From Paenibacillus sp. S150 (GTDB lineage: Bacteria; Bacillota; Bacilli; Paenibacillales; Paenibacillaceae): a stretch of 64,000 bases of DNA. This document shows positions 1 through 8,118 of the stretch, in pieces (position 1 is the stretch's first letter; the number at the start of each line of letters is the position of its first letter). The notes under the pieces were generated by a model. It was given only the letters and a program-made list of their open reading frames with translations, made no database searches and was not told the DNA's origin. The DNA is taken from assembly GCF_019352175.1 (NCBI RefSeq), contig NZ_JACBYI010000022.1, positions 1 through 64,000 of the forward strand. Reading direction: 5' to 3'. Both the position numbers and the translations under genes were made by a program.

Positions 1-158
1 ATCCCTCTCTCTCCGTTCTGAATATACTTCCCTGTTAGGGATGAGAACCCTTAGCGGTTCGTTGGAGCATAAGCTTCGTTAGGATTGCATCGCAATCTCT
101 CGCGAAGCGAGAGTATCCCTCTCTCTCTGTTCTGAATATACTTCCCTGTTAGGGATGA
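1..158 (+). repeat. 114-bp tandem repeat carrying a tRNA-like 3' tail
   Basis: A segment beginning ATCCCTCTCTCTC at 1 recurs at 115 (period 114). The first 15 bases fit a tRNA 3' end: T-loop AT, T-stem CCCTC, acceptor strand TCTCTCC and discriminator G. This matches a tRNA-Ser whose body would lie just left of the window. The second copy has T in place of the last acceptor C. The roughly 80-bp core (GGGATGAG at 39 to GTATCCC at 113) is clearly related to the core of the repeats behind tRNA-Glu at 6793-7018. The serine assignment is inference from the acceptor and discriminator pattern. Confidence 0.75.
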
Positions 159-188
159 GGAATACAAACTATATAAATGATTTCATAC

Positions 189-222
189 AAAAAGTGCTTC
201 CGGCGGAAGCACTTTTTGTTGT
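189..222 (+). terminator. Rho-independent terminator
   Basis: A near-perfect inverted repeat (AAAAAGTGCTTCCG paired with CGGAAGCACTTTTT) runs into a T-tract. It probably ends transcription of a tRNA or other gene lying left of the window. Confidence 0.85.
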
Positions 223-242
223 GTTTTTAAATGAAAAAGCTG

Positions 243-272
243 CTGACAGGATTCCGCATATTCTCCTATAAT
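243..272 (+). promoter_or_regulatory. Candidate sigma-A promoter upstream of liv operon
   Basis: CTGACA (243-248) and TATAAT (267-272) are separated by 18 bases. It lies about 390 bases upstream of livH, so if used it would give a long leader. Bases 273-650 are AT-rich with no gene. Another promoter nearer livH is possible but not obvious. Confidence 0.45.
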
Positions 273-663
273 CCGACAAAAAAACTGTCGATGTACCCCG
301 TTAACCCTTTAATTAATTGAAGAATTGATGCTGTAAAGAGACAAATGTTATATTATTTACGGAAAAATAAAGTATTGTATTAGAGTAGGAAAGAAATTCA
401 AAAAGATATGCGCTTTGAAATCCTCCAATTTTCTTCGTTTTTCTCCAAAATATTCGCTCATGTTAATTTAAATCACCTTTATATTACCTATCGCGTTATG
501 TTATATTACATAGAATTCTGAATTTTATATTACATTGTATTTTTGTTAGTGACGAGGTAATAAACCTGTGTTAATATAAATGACATCATAGAGATAAGAA
601 AGAAAAAAACAAGTAAGGCAGAGAAAGGGGATTTATGATTATTATGGGGAAAAGGGGATGGCG

Positions 664-1569
664 ATGGAGTATTTCATTCAGCAATTAATTAACGGGATTT
701 CCGTAGGCAGTATCTACGCTCTGATCGCCCTTGGTTACACCATGGTTTACGGTATTATCAAGCTGATCAATTTCGCACACGGGGATGTATTTATGGTGGG
801 TTCGTTTATTGGTCTGTACAGTGCGAAGTATTTGGCCAACGCAGGTTTTCCTCCGGTTGTCGTCCTGCTGCTGTCATTAATTATTTCAATGACGATCAGC
901 GCGCTGCTGGGCATAACGATTGAACGGCTGGCATACAAGCCGCTGCGCAAATCTACACGGATAGCTGCTCTGATTACTGCCATAGGGGTATCATTTTTGC
1001 TTGAATATACCGGAGTGCTCATTCTTGGGCCGCAGGCTAAAGGCTTTCCGGACATTATGGCCAAGAAACAATACACGTTGTTCGGCACATCCATCCAGGT
1101 GGAATCAAATCAGCTGATGATTCTGCTAACAACGATTGTTCTTATGATTATTCTGCAATACATTGTACGTTATACCAAAACCGGCAAAGCTATGCGTGCA
1201 GTATCGTTCGATGTGGAGGCGGCGCGATTAATGGGGATCAACGTAGACCGTACCATTTCGGCAACCTTTGCAATCGGTTCGGCGCTTGCGGCTGCAGCCG
1301 GCGTGATTTTTGGCATGACTTATAATTCTGTCGATCCTCTAATGGGGGTTATGCCGGGGCTTAAGGCTTTTGTTGCCGCAGTACTTGGCGGAATCGGAAG
1401 TATTCCGGGAGCGCTTGTAGGCGGCTTGCTGCTGGGAACGGTAGAGACGGAAATTTCCTCATTGGGATTTTCCTCCTGGCGTGACGGTGTGGCTTTTGCC
1501 GTATTGATTCTGATCCTTATCTTTAAACCATCCGGACTGTTTGGCAAGAATGTCCGGGAGAAAGTGTAG
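664..1569 (+). CDS. livH: Branched-chain amino acid ABC transporter permease LivH
   Basis: This is an integral-membrane permease of the high-affinity Leu/Ile/Val uptake system. It has about 301 residues of hydrophobic helices. The N-terminus (MEYFIQQLINGISVGSIYAL) and the C-terminal helix ending in KPSGLFGK are typical of LivH. I chose ATG 664 over ATG 658 because the purine-rich AAAAGGGG abuts 658 but sits six bases before 664. It is the first gene of livHMGF and the binding-protein gene, all on one strand with short gaps. The permease family is clear. The exact substrate (branched-chain amino acids, or a related ligand such as urea or an amide) rests on family and gene order only. Confidence 0.93.
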   Translation: MEYFIQQLINGISVGSIYALIALGYTMVYGIIKLINFAHGDVFMVGSFIGLYSAKYLANAGFPPVVVLLLSLIISMTISALLGITIERLAYKPLRKSTRIAALITAIGVSFLLEYTGVLILGPQAKGFPDIMAKKQYTLFGTSIQVESNQLMILLTTIVLMIILQYIVRYTKTGKAMRAVSFDVEAARLMGINVDRTISATFAIGSALAAAAGVIFGMTYNSVDPLMGVMPGLKAFVAAVLGGIGSIPGALVGGLLLGTVETEISSLGFSSWRDGVAFAVLILILIFKPSGLFGKNVREKV

Positions 1570-1581
1570 GAGGGAATCAGC

Positions 1582-2550
1582 GTGAAGAAGCTAAATAAAA
1601 ATTTCTGGGTGGGGATTATTGTTGCCCTGGCCTTCTATGGAGTCGTTCAAGTTCTTCTAACAACGGGAATATTTAGTGATGTGACGAGATCGATGCTGCT
1701 TTTGATCGGTGTTAACATCATGCTCGCCGTTTCGCTCAATCTGATTACAGGAATTACCGGACAGTTTTCCATCGGTCATGCAGGTTTTATGTCGGTTGGT
1801 GCATATACCTCGGCGATCCTGACGCTGGACTACAATGTCCCGTTTGTTCCGGCGATTATTGCCGGCGGTCTGCTCGCTGCGGTGTTTGGAGTATTGATTG
1901 GCATGCCGACACTTCGTCTGAATGGCGACTATCTGGCTATTGCAACCTTGGGTTTCGGTGAAATTATCCGCATCATTATGCTGAACACCGAATATGTCGG
2001 CGGAGCCTCGGGACTTAGCGGCATTCCGGCCAAAACCACCTGGACCATGCTGTTCCTGTTCACTTTAGTCAGCGTTGTTGTGATCAACAACTTTATAAGA
2101 TCCACCCATGGCCGCGCTTGTATCGCCATCCGTGAGAACGAAATCGCTGCTGAGGCTATGGGAATCAATACGACCCGGTACAAGATTATTGCTTTTACAA
2201 TCGGCGCCTTGTTCGCCGGTATGGCCGGCGGCTTGTCCGCTCATACGTTCTACGTTATCACTCCGGGCAGCTTCAACTTCCTGAAGTCGTTCGAAATCTT
2301 AGTTATGGTTGTTCTCGGGGGGCTTGGCAGCACGGCCGGCTCCATCATCGGTGCCGTTTTTGTTACCCTGCTCTATACTTACTTGCGTGAATTCCCGGAA
2401 TGGCGAATGATTATTTATTCGATTGTTCTGGTTCTGATGATGATCTTCCGTCCAAGCGGACTGCTTGGCAAAACCAAATTCTCTCTGGGCAAGTTCGGCA
2501 AAAAGGAGGCAAAGGCAAATGACGCAATCAGCGAAAGCAGTGCTCCTTGA
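1582..2550 (+). CDS. livM: Branched-chain amino acid ABC transporter permease LivM
   Basis: The second membrane permease of the Liv transporter, 322 residues with multiple helices. The family signature region GITGQFSIGHAGFMSVGAYT lies near residues 57-76, and the C-terminus has the RPSGLLGK pattern shared with LivH. The GTG start at 1582 follows TAGGAGG with a normal spacer, only 12 bases after livH. Its last 32 bases overlap livG, which suggests translational coupling. LivM pairs with LivH to form the membrane channel energised by LivG and LivF. Confidence 0.93.
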   Translation: MKKLNKNFWVGIIVALAFYGVVQVLLTTGIFSDVTRSMLLLIGVNIMLAVSLNLITGITGQFSIGHAGFMSVGAYTSAILTLDYNVPFVPAIIAGGLLAAVFGVLIGMPTLRLNGDYLAIATLGFGEIIRIIMLNTEYVGGASGLSGIPAKTTWTMLFLFTLVSVVVINNFIRSTHGRACIAIRENEIAAEAMGINTTRYKIIAFTIGALFAGMAGGLSAHTFYVITPGSFNFLKSFEILVMVVLGGLGSTAGSIIGAVFVTLLYTYLREFPEWRMIIYSIVLVLMMIFRPSGLLGKTKFSLGKFGKKEAKANDAISESSAP

Positions 2551-3301
2551 CGTTAAGGAGGCCAGCCGTTCTTTTGGTGGACTGAAGGCGCTCAGCGAAG
2601 TTTCCCTTCATATTGACAAAGGTGAGCTTATCGGTCTGATCGGACCCAACGGTGCAGGCAAAACAACATTATTCAACCTGCTGACCGGAGTATACCCGCC
2701 TTCCACAGGCAGCATCATTCTTAACAATGAATCCATCGGCGGCATGAAGCCTTACAAGATCAACCACAAAGGGGCCGCACGCACCTTTCAGAACATCCGG
2801 CTGTTCACATCCATGACTGTGCTGGAGAATGTCAAAATTGCTTTTCACCAGCATGCCAGACACTCCTTGTTCTCCTCTATGCTCCGGTTGCCGAAGCACT
2901 TCAAGGGAGAGGACGAAATCACACAGAAGGCGATGGATATTCTCAAAATCTTCAATCTGGCGGAGCAAAGCGAAGAGGTTGCCAGCAATCTGAGCTACGG
3001 GAACCAGCGCCGTCTTGAAATCGCCCGCGCTTTGGCCGCCGAGCCGAAGCTGCTGCTCCTGGATGAACCGGCAGCGGGTATGAACCCGAATGAAACGCGT
3101 GATCTGATGAATCTGATTGCCTGGATCCGCAAGGAATTTGATCTTACGATTCTCCTGATTGAACATGATATGTCTCTTGTTATGGGGGTTTGCGACCGGA
3201 TTTATGTGCTTGACCGCGGCATGCTGATTGCGGATGGCACACCGCCCGAGATCCGGAGCAACCCCAAGGTCATTGAAGCGTATTTGGGACAGGAGGCGTA
3301 A
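2519..3301 (+). CDS. livG: Branched-chain amino acid ABC transporter ATPase LivG
   Basis: A cytoplasmic ATPase of the Liv transporter, 260 residues. It shows Walker A GPNGAGKTT, the signature LSYGNQRRLEIARAL and Walker B LLLLDEPAAGMNP, followed by the H-loop IEHDM. LSYG in place of LSGG and the longer insert after the Q-loop are typical of LivG. I set the start at ATG 2519, inside the end of livM, because AAGGAGG precedes it correctly. The reading frame stays open upstream, but that stretch is livM coding sequence in another frame. Confidence 0.93.
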   Translation: MTQSAKAVLLDVKEASRSFGGLKALSEVSLHIDKGELIGLIGPNGAGKTTLFNLLTGVYPPSTGSIILNNESIGGMKPYKINHKGAARTFQNIRLFTSMTVLENVKIAFHQHARHSLFSSMLRLPKHFKGEDEITQKAMDILKIFNLAEQSEEVASNLSYGNQRRLEIARALAAEPKLLLLDEPAAGMNPNETRDLMNLIAWIRKEFDLTILLIEHDMSLVMGVCDRIYVLDRGMLIADGTPPEIRSNPKVIEAYLGQEA

Positions 3302-3306
3302 GGGCT

Positions 3307-4008
3307 ATGCTTAAAGTACAGGATATCAACGTTTATTATGGAGCCATTCACGCTCTGAAAGACCTTAGCATTGAGGTTAAGCAAGGGGAGATTGTTACCT
3401 TGATCGGTGCCAACGGCGCCGGCAAGTCGACACTGCTTAAGACGCTTTCGGGATTGCTTAAGCCGAAGAAGGGCAGTATTGAATTTCTGGATAAATCCAT
3501 TACGAATCAGAGCGTACAGGCAATCGTTAAGCAGGGCTTGATTCATTGCCCGGAAGGACGGCGCGTATTCGCCAACATGTCAGTGGAGGAGAACCTGGAG
3601 CTTGGCGCTTACTTGCAGGATTCCGCAAGTCTGGCGGCCGACTTCGAGAGAGTCTACAACACCTTCCCGCGGCTTCTGGAGCGCAAGAAGCAGCAGGCCG
3701 GAACCTTGTCCGGCGGCGAGCAGCAGATGCTTGCCATGGGCCGCGCCCTTATGGGACATCCCAAGCTGCTGCTGCTGGATGAACCGTCCATGGGCCTTGC
3801 TCCGCTGCTGGTGCAGGATATTTTCAAAATCGTCAAAGAAGTAAACGATGCCGGCACCACGGTGCTCCTCGTTGAGCAAAATGCGCATCAGGCACTCAAA
3901 ATCGCCGACCGCGCTTATGTGCTGGAGACAGGCAGAGTTGTGCTGGAAGGAGACGCCAAGGAATTGGCTGATTCGGAAGAGATAAAAATGGCTTATCTCG
4001 GACACTAA
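3307..4008 (+). CDS. livF: Branched-chain amino acid ABC transporter ATPase LivF
   Basis: The second ATPase of the Liv transporter, 233 residues, the usual LivF length. Motifs are Walker A GANGAGKST, signature LSGGEQQMLAMGRAL, Walker B LLLLDEPSMGLAP and the H-loop VEQN. ATG 3307 is preceded by AGGAGG at 3291-3296. Only five bases separate it from livG, so the two ATPases are certainly co-expressed. LivF and LivG form a heterodimer on the inner face of the membrane. Confidence 0.94.
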   Translation: MLKVQDINVYYGAIHALKDLSIEVKQGEIVTLIGANGAGKSTLLKTLSGLLKPKKGSIEFLDKSITNQSVQAIVKQGLIHCPEGRRVFANMSVEENLELGAYLQDSASLAADFERVYNTFPRLLERKKQQAGTLSGGEQQMLAMGRALMGHPKLLLLDEPSMGLAPLLVQDIFKIVKEVNDAGTTVLLVEQNAHQALKIADRAYVLETGRVVLEGDAKELADSEEIKMAYLGH

Positions 4009-4084
4009 GTCCGGCTTAAGCAAACCTTCAGCATCACAGAAACAACATATATAAAATTTAATTATTCGGGAGGCTGGGAGAACA

Positions 4085-5281
4085 ATGAAGAAAATTGGGG
4101 CCATTATTTTGTCGACAGTACTGACAGCTGTATTAGCATCGGGTTGCGGCAACAACACAGAGAACAGCGGCAACTCTGCAAGCGGCGGCAATGCAGCCGG
4201 GGACACCATTAAAATCGGGGCTGACCTTGAGCTCACAGGCGGCCAGGCTTCTTTCGGCGACTCCGCATCAAAGGGCGCGAAGCTGGCTGTACAGCAGATT
4301 AACGAAGCAGGCGGCATCCTTGGCAAGCAGCTGGAACTGGTTGTAGCCGATAATGCCTCGAAATCAGAGGAAGCTACACAGGTTGCACAGAAATTGATCA
4401 CCACGGATAAAGTGGTTACCATTATTGGTGCCTCCACCTCTACCAACACGCTTGGTATCGTTCCTGTAGCAACTGAAAAAGAAATTCCGCTCGTTGCAGT
4501 AGGTGCCACCAACCCTAAGGTTACTGTTGACGAACGCACGGGCAATGTGAACGAGTGGATATTCCGCGCTGCCTTTATCGATCCGTTCCAAGGCCAGGTT
4601 ATGGCTAATTTTGCTCTTGACTCCCTTCAAGCTAAAACTGCAGTCATCTACACAGATACATCGAGTGACTACTCGAAGGGTCTGCAGAAATTCTTCGAAG
4701 AAACATTCAAGGCCAAAGGCGGAGAAGTGCTGAGCCAAGAATCCTACCAACAGAAGGACTCTGACTTCAAAGCGGTGCTGACACGTATCAAAGCAGCCAA
4801 CCCGGATGTTATCTATCTGCCAGGCTACTATGAGGAAGTAGGTAAAATCCTGAAGCAGGCCCGTGAAATGGGCATCACTGCTCCTTTCCTGGGCGGAGAC
4901 GGCTGGGATTCTCCGCAGCTGGCCGAAATCGCCGGTGCTGAAGCGCTGAACGACACTTACATGTCCAATCACTACTCGCCGGAAGATACAGCTACTGAGG
5001 TTACCAGCTTCGTGGATGCATACAAAGCGGCTAACGGCGGAGCAGTGCCGGACGGCATGGCAGCACTTGGCTATGACGCATTGAAGCTGGTTGCCGATGC
5101 AATCTCCCGTGCCGGAGAAGCGGACCCTGCCAAGATCAAGGATGCTTTGGCGGCAACAAAAGACCTGCAGCTGGCCACCGGCAAAATTACGCTGAACGAA
5201 ACCCATGACCCGGTTAAAGCCGCTGTTGTTCTGAAATTCGTTGACGGCAAACAAACTTTCGAAACAAAGGTTAATCCTTAA
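4085..5281 (+). CDS. Branched-chain amino acid ABC transporter binding lipoprotein
   Basis: An extracellular solute-binding protein (LivJ/LivK family, periplasmic-binding fold type I), 398 residues. The signal peptide ends in a lipobox, LASGC, with the lipidated cysteine at about residue 21. A Ser/Gly/Asn-rich linker follows, then the mature domain starting at IKIGADLELTGGQASFG. It lies 76 bases after livF and ends in a terminator, so it is the last gene of the transporter operon. In many genomes this gene comes first in the operon. Placed last, it may have its own promoter in the AT-rich gap at 4020-4070. Confidence 0.92.
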   Translation: MKKIGAIILSTVLTAVLASGCGNNTENSGNSASGGNAAGDTIKIGADLELTGGQASFGDSASKGAKLAVQQINEAGGILGKQLELVVADNASKSEEATQVAQKLITTDKVVTIIGASTSTNTLGIVPVATEKEIPLVAVGATNPKVTVDERTGNVNEWIFRAAFIDPFQGQVMANFALDSLQAKTAVIYTDTSSDYSKGLQKFFEETFKAKGGEVLSQESYQQKDSDFKAVLTRIKAANPDVIYLPGYYEEVGKILKQAREMGITAPFLGGDGWDSPQLAEIAGAEALNDTYMSNHYSPEDTATEVTSFVDAYKAANGGAVPDGMAALGYDALKLVADAISRAGEADPAKIKDALAATKDLQLATGKITLNETHDPVKAAVVLKFVDGKQTFETKVNP

Positions 5282-5330
5282 GCTGCACTTGTGCATATGA
5301 TACAATAACCTTAATTAACCTTAACTGTTG

Positions 5331-5362
5331 AAAAGAAAGGCTCACTTTGGGGCCTTTCTTTT
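5331..5362 (+). terminator. Rho-independent terminator of liv operon
   Basis: AAAAGAAAGGC (5331-5341) pairs with GCCTTTCTTTT (5352-5362), so the 3' arm itself is T-rich. It lies 50 bases after the binding-protein stop. Confidence 0.85.
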
Positions 5363-5416
5363 CGCATCCTATGAAGCGCAGGCTTATATCCTCATAACAT
5401 TCAAGGAGGCGATGAA

Positions 5417-6553
5417 ATGATTGTCGGCGTACCCAAAGAAATCAAGAACAACGAGAATCGTGTTGCAATCACTCCAGCCGGAGTTGAAGCGCTCCGCAAA
5501 GCAGGTCATGAGGTGTTCATTGAGCAATTTGCGGGTTCAGGCAGCGGCTTTGATGACGGAGAGTACCTGGATAAGGGTGCAGGGATATTGGAAACGGCGG
5601 CGGAAGTGTGGAGCAGGGCCGATATGATTATAAAAGTAAAGGAGCCGCTGCCGGAAGAGTACGGCTATTTCCGCAAGGGCCTTATCCTGTTCACATATCT
5701 GCACCTTGCCCCGGAAGCCGGGTTGACTGCTGCCCTTGTGAAGAGCGGTGTGACAGCGGTCGGATACGAGACCATACAGCTGGAGGACGGCTCCCTGCCG
5801 CTGCTCATTCCGATGAGTGAGGTGGCCGGACGGATGGCGGTTCAGATTGGCGCACAGCTGCTGGAGAAGCCGCATGGTGGCAAAGGTGTGCTGCTGGGCG
5901 GCGTTCCCGGTGTACAGCCGGGCGAGGTGGTGATCCTGGGCGGAGGGATTGTCGGTACCAATGCGGCCAAGGTTGCGCTGGGCTTGGGGGCCAGAGTCAC
6001 TGTGCTGGATCTGAATGCGAACCGGCTTAGGGTTCTCGATGATATTTTTGGCGGGCGGCTGGTCACGATCATGTCCGACTCCTATCATATTGAACAAGCT
6101 GTACGCAAGGCGGATCTGCTGATCGGTGCGGTGCTTATTCCGGGTGCGCGCGCACCCAAGCTGGTCAAAGAGTATATGGTGCAGCAGATGGCGGAAGGCT
6201 CTGTCATTGTGGATGTTGCGATTGATCAGGGCGGTTCCATAGAGACGATTGACCGGATCACCACCCATGAGAATCCAACCTACGTGAGGCATGGGGTTGT
6301 TCATTATGCGGTGGCTAATATGCCTGGCGCGGTAGCCCGGACCTCCACGCTGGCACTTACGAATGTCACGATTCCTTATGCGCTGCAGATCGCAAATCTG
6401 GGCATCCACGTAGCTGCGTTGAACAATGCGGCATTGGCGGGCGGCATTAATGTGGCTGCCGGGCATGTGACCAATCCGGCCGTAGCGCAAAGCCTGGGCT
6501 ATGAAGCAGCGAATGGCGTAGAAGTGCTGGCTGCTGCCGGGGGACGAATCTAA
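5417..6553 (+). CDS. ald: Alanine dehydrogenase
   Basis: NAD-dependent oxidative deamination of L-alanine to pyruvate and ammonia, or the reverse. The protein has 378 residues, close to the family norm of about 370-378. Visible features are the N-terminal MIVGVPKEIKNNENRVAITP with Arg15, Lys75 in KVKEP, His96 in YLHLAPE, and the Rossmann segment VVILGGGIVGTNAAKVALGLG near residues 170-190. ATG 5417 follows AAGGAGG at 5403-5409. It has its own start region after the liv terminator. Placement beside an amino acid importer suggests a role in amino acid catabolism; alanine dehydrogenase also matters in Bacillus sporulation. Confidence 0.96.
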   Translation: MIVGVPKEIKNNENRVAITPAGVEALRKAGHEVFIEQFAGSGSGFDDGEYLDKGAGILETAAEVWSRADMIIKVKEPLPEEYGYFRKGLILFTYLHLAPEAGLTAALVKSGVTAVGYETIQLEDGSLPLLIPMSEVAGRMAVQIGAQLLEKPHGGKGVLLGGVPGVQPGEVVILGGGIVGTNAAKVALGLGARVTVLDLNANRLRVLDDIFGGRLVTIMSDSYHIEQAVRKADLLIGAVLIPGARAPKLVKEYMVQQMAEGSVIVDVAIDQGGSIETIDRITTHENPTYVRHGVVHYAVANMPGAVARTSTLALTNVTIPYALQIANLGIHVAALNNAALAGGINVAAGHVTNPAVAQSLGYEAANGVEVLAAAGGRI

Positions 6554-6596
6554 GTGCACCCGGAGCCGGTATATTCTAATTTGAAGGCAGTATAAG

Positions 6597-6641
6597 CGGG
6601 GAGACCGGCTTTTGCAGGCAGCAGAGGCTCCCCGTTATTTG
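6597..6641 (+). terminator. Probable terminator after ald
   Basis: CGGGGAG (6597-6603) pairs with CTCCCCG (6628-6634), followed by TTATTTG. The loop is 24 bases and the T-run is short, so it is weaker than the others. Confidence 0.55.
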
Positions 6642-6654
6642 TCCAAAAAAATTC

Positions 6655-6683
6655 TTGTCAAAATCCGCAGCATTTGATATACT
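6655..6683 (+). promoter_or_regulatory. Promoter of tRNA-Glu
   Basis: TTGTCA (6655-6660) and TATACT (6678-6683) with a 17-base spacer, 34 bases before the tRNA 5' end. Confidence 0.8.
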
Positions 6684-6717
6684 CATTTTTGTTGTGACAA
6701 ACACACAATTTAATTAT

Positions 6718-6792
6718 GGCTCGTTGGTCAAGGGGTTAAGACACCTCCCTTTCACGGAGGTAACATGGGTTCGAATCCCATACGAGTCACCA
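6718..6792 (+). tRNA. tRNA-Glu (anticodon UUC)
   Basis: A cloverleaf with acceptor strands GGCTCGT and ACGAGTC (one G-U pair), anticodon stem CCTCC/GGAGG around loop CTTTCAC (anticodon TTC), T-arm ATGGGTTCGAATCCCAT, and an encoded CCA at 6790-6792. Directly behind it sit two 113-bp units that each repeat its last 16-18 bases. Confidence 0.97.
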
Positions 6793-7018
6793 TTCTTCTT
6801 CGAGTTTTGGGATGAGAGTCCATAAGGATTCGTTGAAGCATCGGCATCGTTAGGAATACTTCGCAATCTCGTAACGGAGTGGAGAGTATCCCATACGAGT
6901 CACCATTCTTCTTCGAGTTTTGGGATGAGAATCCATAGGGGTTCGTTGAAGCATCGGCACCGTAAGGAATACTCCGCAATCTCGTAACGGAGTGGAGAGT
7001 ATCCCATACGAGTCACCA
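6793..7018 (+). repeat. Two 113-bp tandem units each ending in a tRNA-Glu 3' tail
   Basis: Units 6793-6905 and 6906-7018 each start TTCTTCTTCGAG and end with ATCCCATACGAGTCACCA, an exact copy of the tRNA-Glu 3' end including CCA. The tail therefore occurs three times at 113-bp spacing (ends at 6792, 6905, 7018). The core of each unit, from TGGGATGAGA to GAGAGTATCCCA, is bounded by the inverted repeat TGGGAT/ATCCCA. The same core, with a different tRNA tail, lies at the left edge of the window. Four bases after the last unit the next tRNA begins. Confidence 0.95.
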
Positions 7019-7021
7019 TAT

Positions 7022-7104
7022 GCGGTAGTGGTGGAATGGCAGACACGCTATCTTGAGGGGGTAGTGGGTGTATACCCGTGGAGGTTCGAGTCCTCTCTAC
7101 CGCA
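7022..7104 (+). tRNA. tRNA-Leu (anticodon GAG)
   Basis: 83 nt, with acceptor GCGGTAG/CTACCGC and discriminator A. The anticodon loop is TTGAGGG (GAG). A long variable arm is present and the T-arm contains GGTTCGAGTCC. No CCA is encoded (TTC follows), unlike the preceding tRNA-Glu. It is identical to the copy at 8568-8650. Confidence 0.96.
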
Positions 7105-7116
7105 TTCAGTCACAGG

Positions 7117-7168
7117 TAAGCCGCTCCTTAATCAGAGTATTATATCTGATCGGGAGCGGCTTATTTTT
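7117..7168 (+). terminator. Terminator of the tRNA-Glu/tRNA-Leu unit
   Basis: TAAGCCGCTCC (7117-7127) pairs with GGAGCGGCTTA (7153-7163), followed by TTTTTG. Confidence 0.85.
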
Positions 7169-7234
7169 GTATACGGGGTTGTTCTGAGTACAGGGGGCGG
7201 GGATACGGCTCCGTGCAATCATACGGCCGGCAAA

Positions 7235-7432
7235 CTAGGATGGAGGCAGCCCCAATAACTCTGAAACCTGGCGCCGGTAGCGTTCCGCTTTGCGTGTGCC
7301 GTGGATCAGGTTGGACAGGCGATAAGGAGGGATGCCATAGATCTCGCAAAATTTTTTCTGGTCCAGATGCAGCTCTGTCAGCCGTTGCTTGATTGCCCAG
7401 CCGTAGGGGGTTATGGGACGTTTGCTGTTCAA
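7235..7432 (-). CDS. Small HTH (XRE-like) DNA-binding protein
   Basis: 65 residues. TTG start at 7432 preceded by AGAGGTGA about eight bases away. The sequence from YGWAIKQRLTEL through QKKFCEIYGIPPYRLSNLIHG has the spacing of a lambda-repressor-like helix-turn-helix, and the short C-terminus (RRQVSELLGLP) is also regulator-like. It probably acts as a small transcription regulator. It lies head-to-head with the XRE gene at 7578; the 145-base AT-rich gap between them would hold both promoters. The target is unknown. Confidence 0.7.
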   Translation of the reverse strand: MNSKRPITPYGWAIKQRLTELHLDQKKFCEIYGIPPYRLSNLIHGTRKAERYRRQVSELLGLPPS

Positions 7433-7577
7433 AAGGGGCTCACCTCTTATCGACTATCCAGCCGTATGATATAATGGGATAAGGAATAATAATAGTTAAT
7501 TATATACTTTTTTACGTCATTTTTCAATAATAATTACGCAAATAAGTGTTTTTTATTTTAATGGAGGGCGGTTGGCG

Positions 7578-7943
7578 ATGCAGTCCATATACGATCGAAT
7601 TGAATATCTGATTAAGCAAAAGGGGCTCACCAAGAAATCATTCTGCGAGCAGCTGAATATCAGTACGGGCAACCTGGGAGATTGGAAGAGAGGCAAGTCG
7701 ACACCCGGAACGCATAAGCTGATTGAGATCGGAGCGTTTTTTCATGTGAGTCTGGATTGGCTGATCCTGGGCAAAAAGACACCTGAAATGGTGCGCGAAG
7801 GCCCGGAGGATTATTTTTTTGGCCCAATGGGGCAATTGAATTGCCAAAGTGATGAGCTGCTGGCTGAAGAGCAGAATTTCATTAAGGAATATATCGCCTT
7901 TACCCAATACCGCAAGCAAAAGCAGACGGAAAATAATTCTTAA
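7578..7943 (+). CDS. XRE-family transcriptional regulator, copy 1
   Basis: 121 residues. An N-terminal helix-turn-helix of Cro/CI type (IEYLIKQKGLTKKSFCEQLN then GNLGDWKRGKSTPG) is followed by the motif HVSLDWLILGKK common in such repressors, and a charged C-terminal helix. I use ATG 7578, nine bases after GGAGGG; an in-frame TTG at 7572 lies too close to it. It differs from the copy at 8119 at only a few residues, for example CEQ versus CKQ and YFFG versus YLFG. The family is certain; the target is not known. Its position beside tRNA genes hints at a former integrative element. Confidence 0.85.
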   Translation: MQSIYDRIEYLIKQKGLTKKSFCEQLNISTGNLGDWKRGKSTPGTHKLIEIGAFFHVSLDWLILGKKTPEMVREGPEDYFFGPMGQLNCQSDELLAEEQNFIKEYIAFTQYRKQKQTENNS

Positions 7944-8026
7944 GCAGGGTACTTTTACTTTTGATGGAAACCGATATATAACATTGAATGTTGGCCTCAA
8001 GCAATGCTTCAAAGGTTTCACACCGC

Positions 8027-8079
8027 GCGGTAGTGGCGGAATGGCGGATACGCTATCTTTAGGGAGTAGTGGGTATACG
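8027..8079 (+). pseudogene. Truncated tRNA-Leu (5' two-thirds only)
   Basis: The segment starts GCGGTAGTGGCGGAATGGCGG and runs to the variable arm (GGGTATAC), where the second duplication unit begins. The variable arm's 3' half, T-arm and acceptor 3' strand are missing. Its anticodon loop reads TTTAGGG (UAG) rather than TTGAGGG, and the last pair of the anticodon stem is C-A. It is therefore a broken gene derived from a different leucine isoacceptor or a diverged copy. Confidence 0.85.
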
Positions 8080-8118
8080 TAAATAAGTGTTTTTAATATA
8101 ATGGAGGGCGGTTGGCCG

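Noticed and set aside
420..560. CodY box upstream of livH
   Set aside because: The best match around GAATTCTGAATTTT agrees at only about 10 of 15 positions, too weak to call.
6752..6979. Open frame antisense to tRNA-Glu and its repeats
   Set aside because: A common artefact of tRNA antisense reading; it follows the repeat period.
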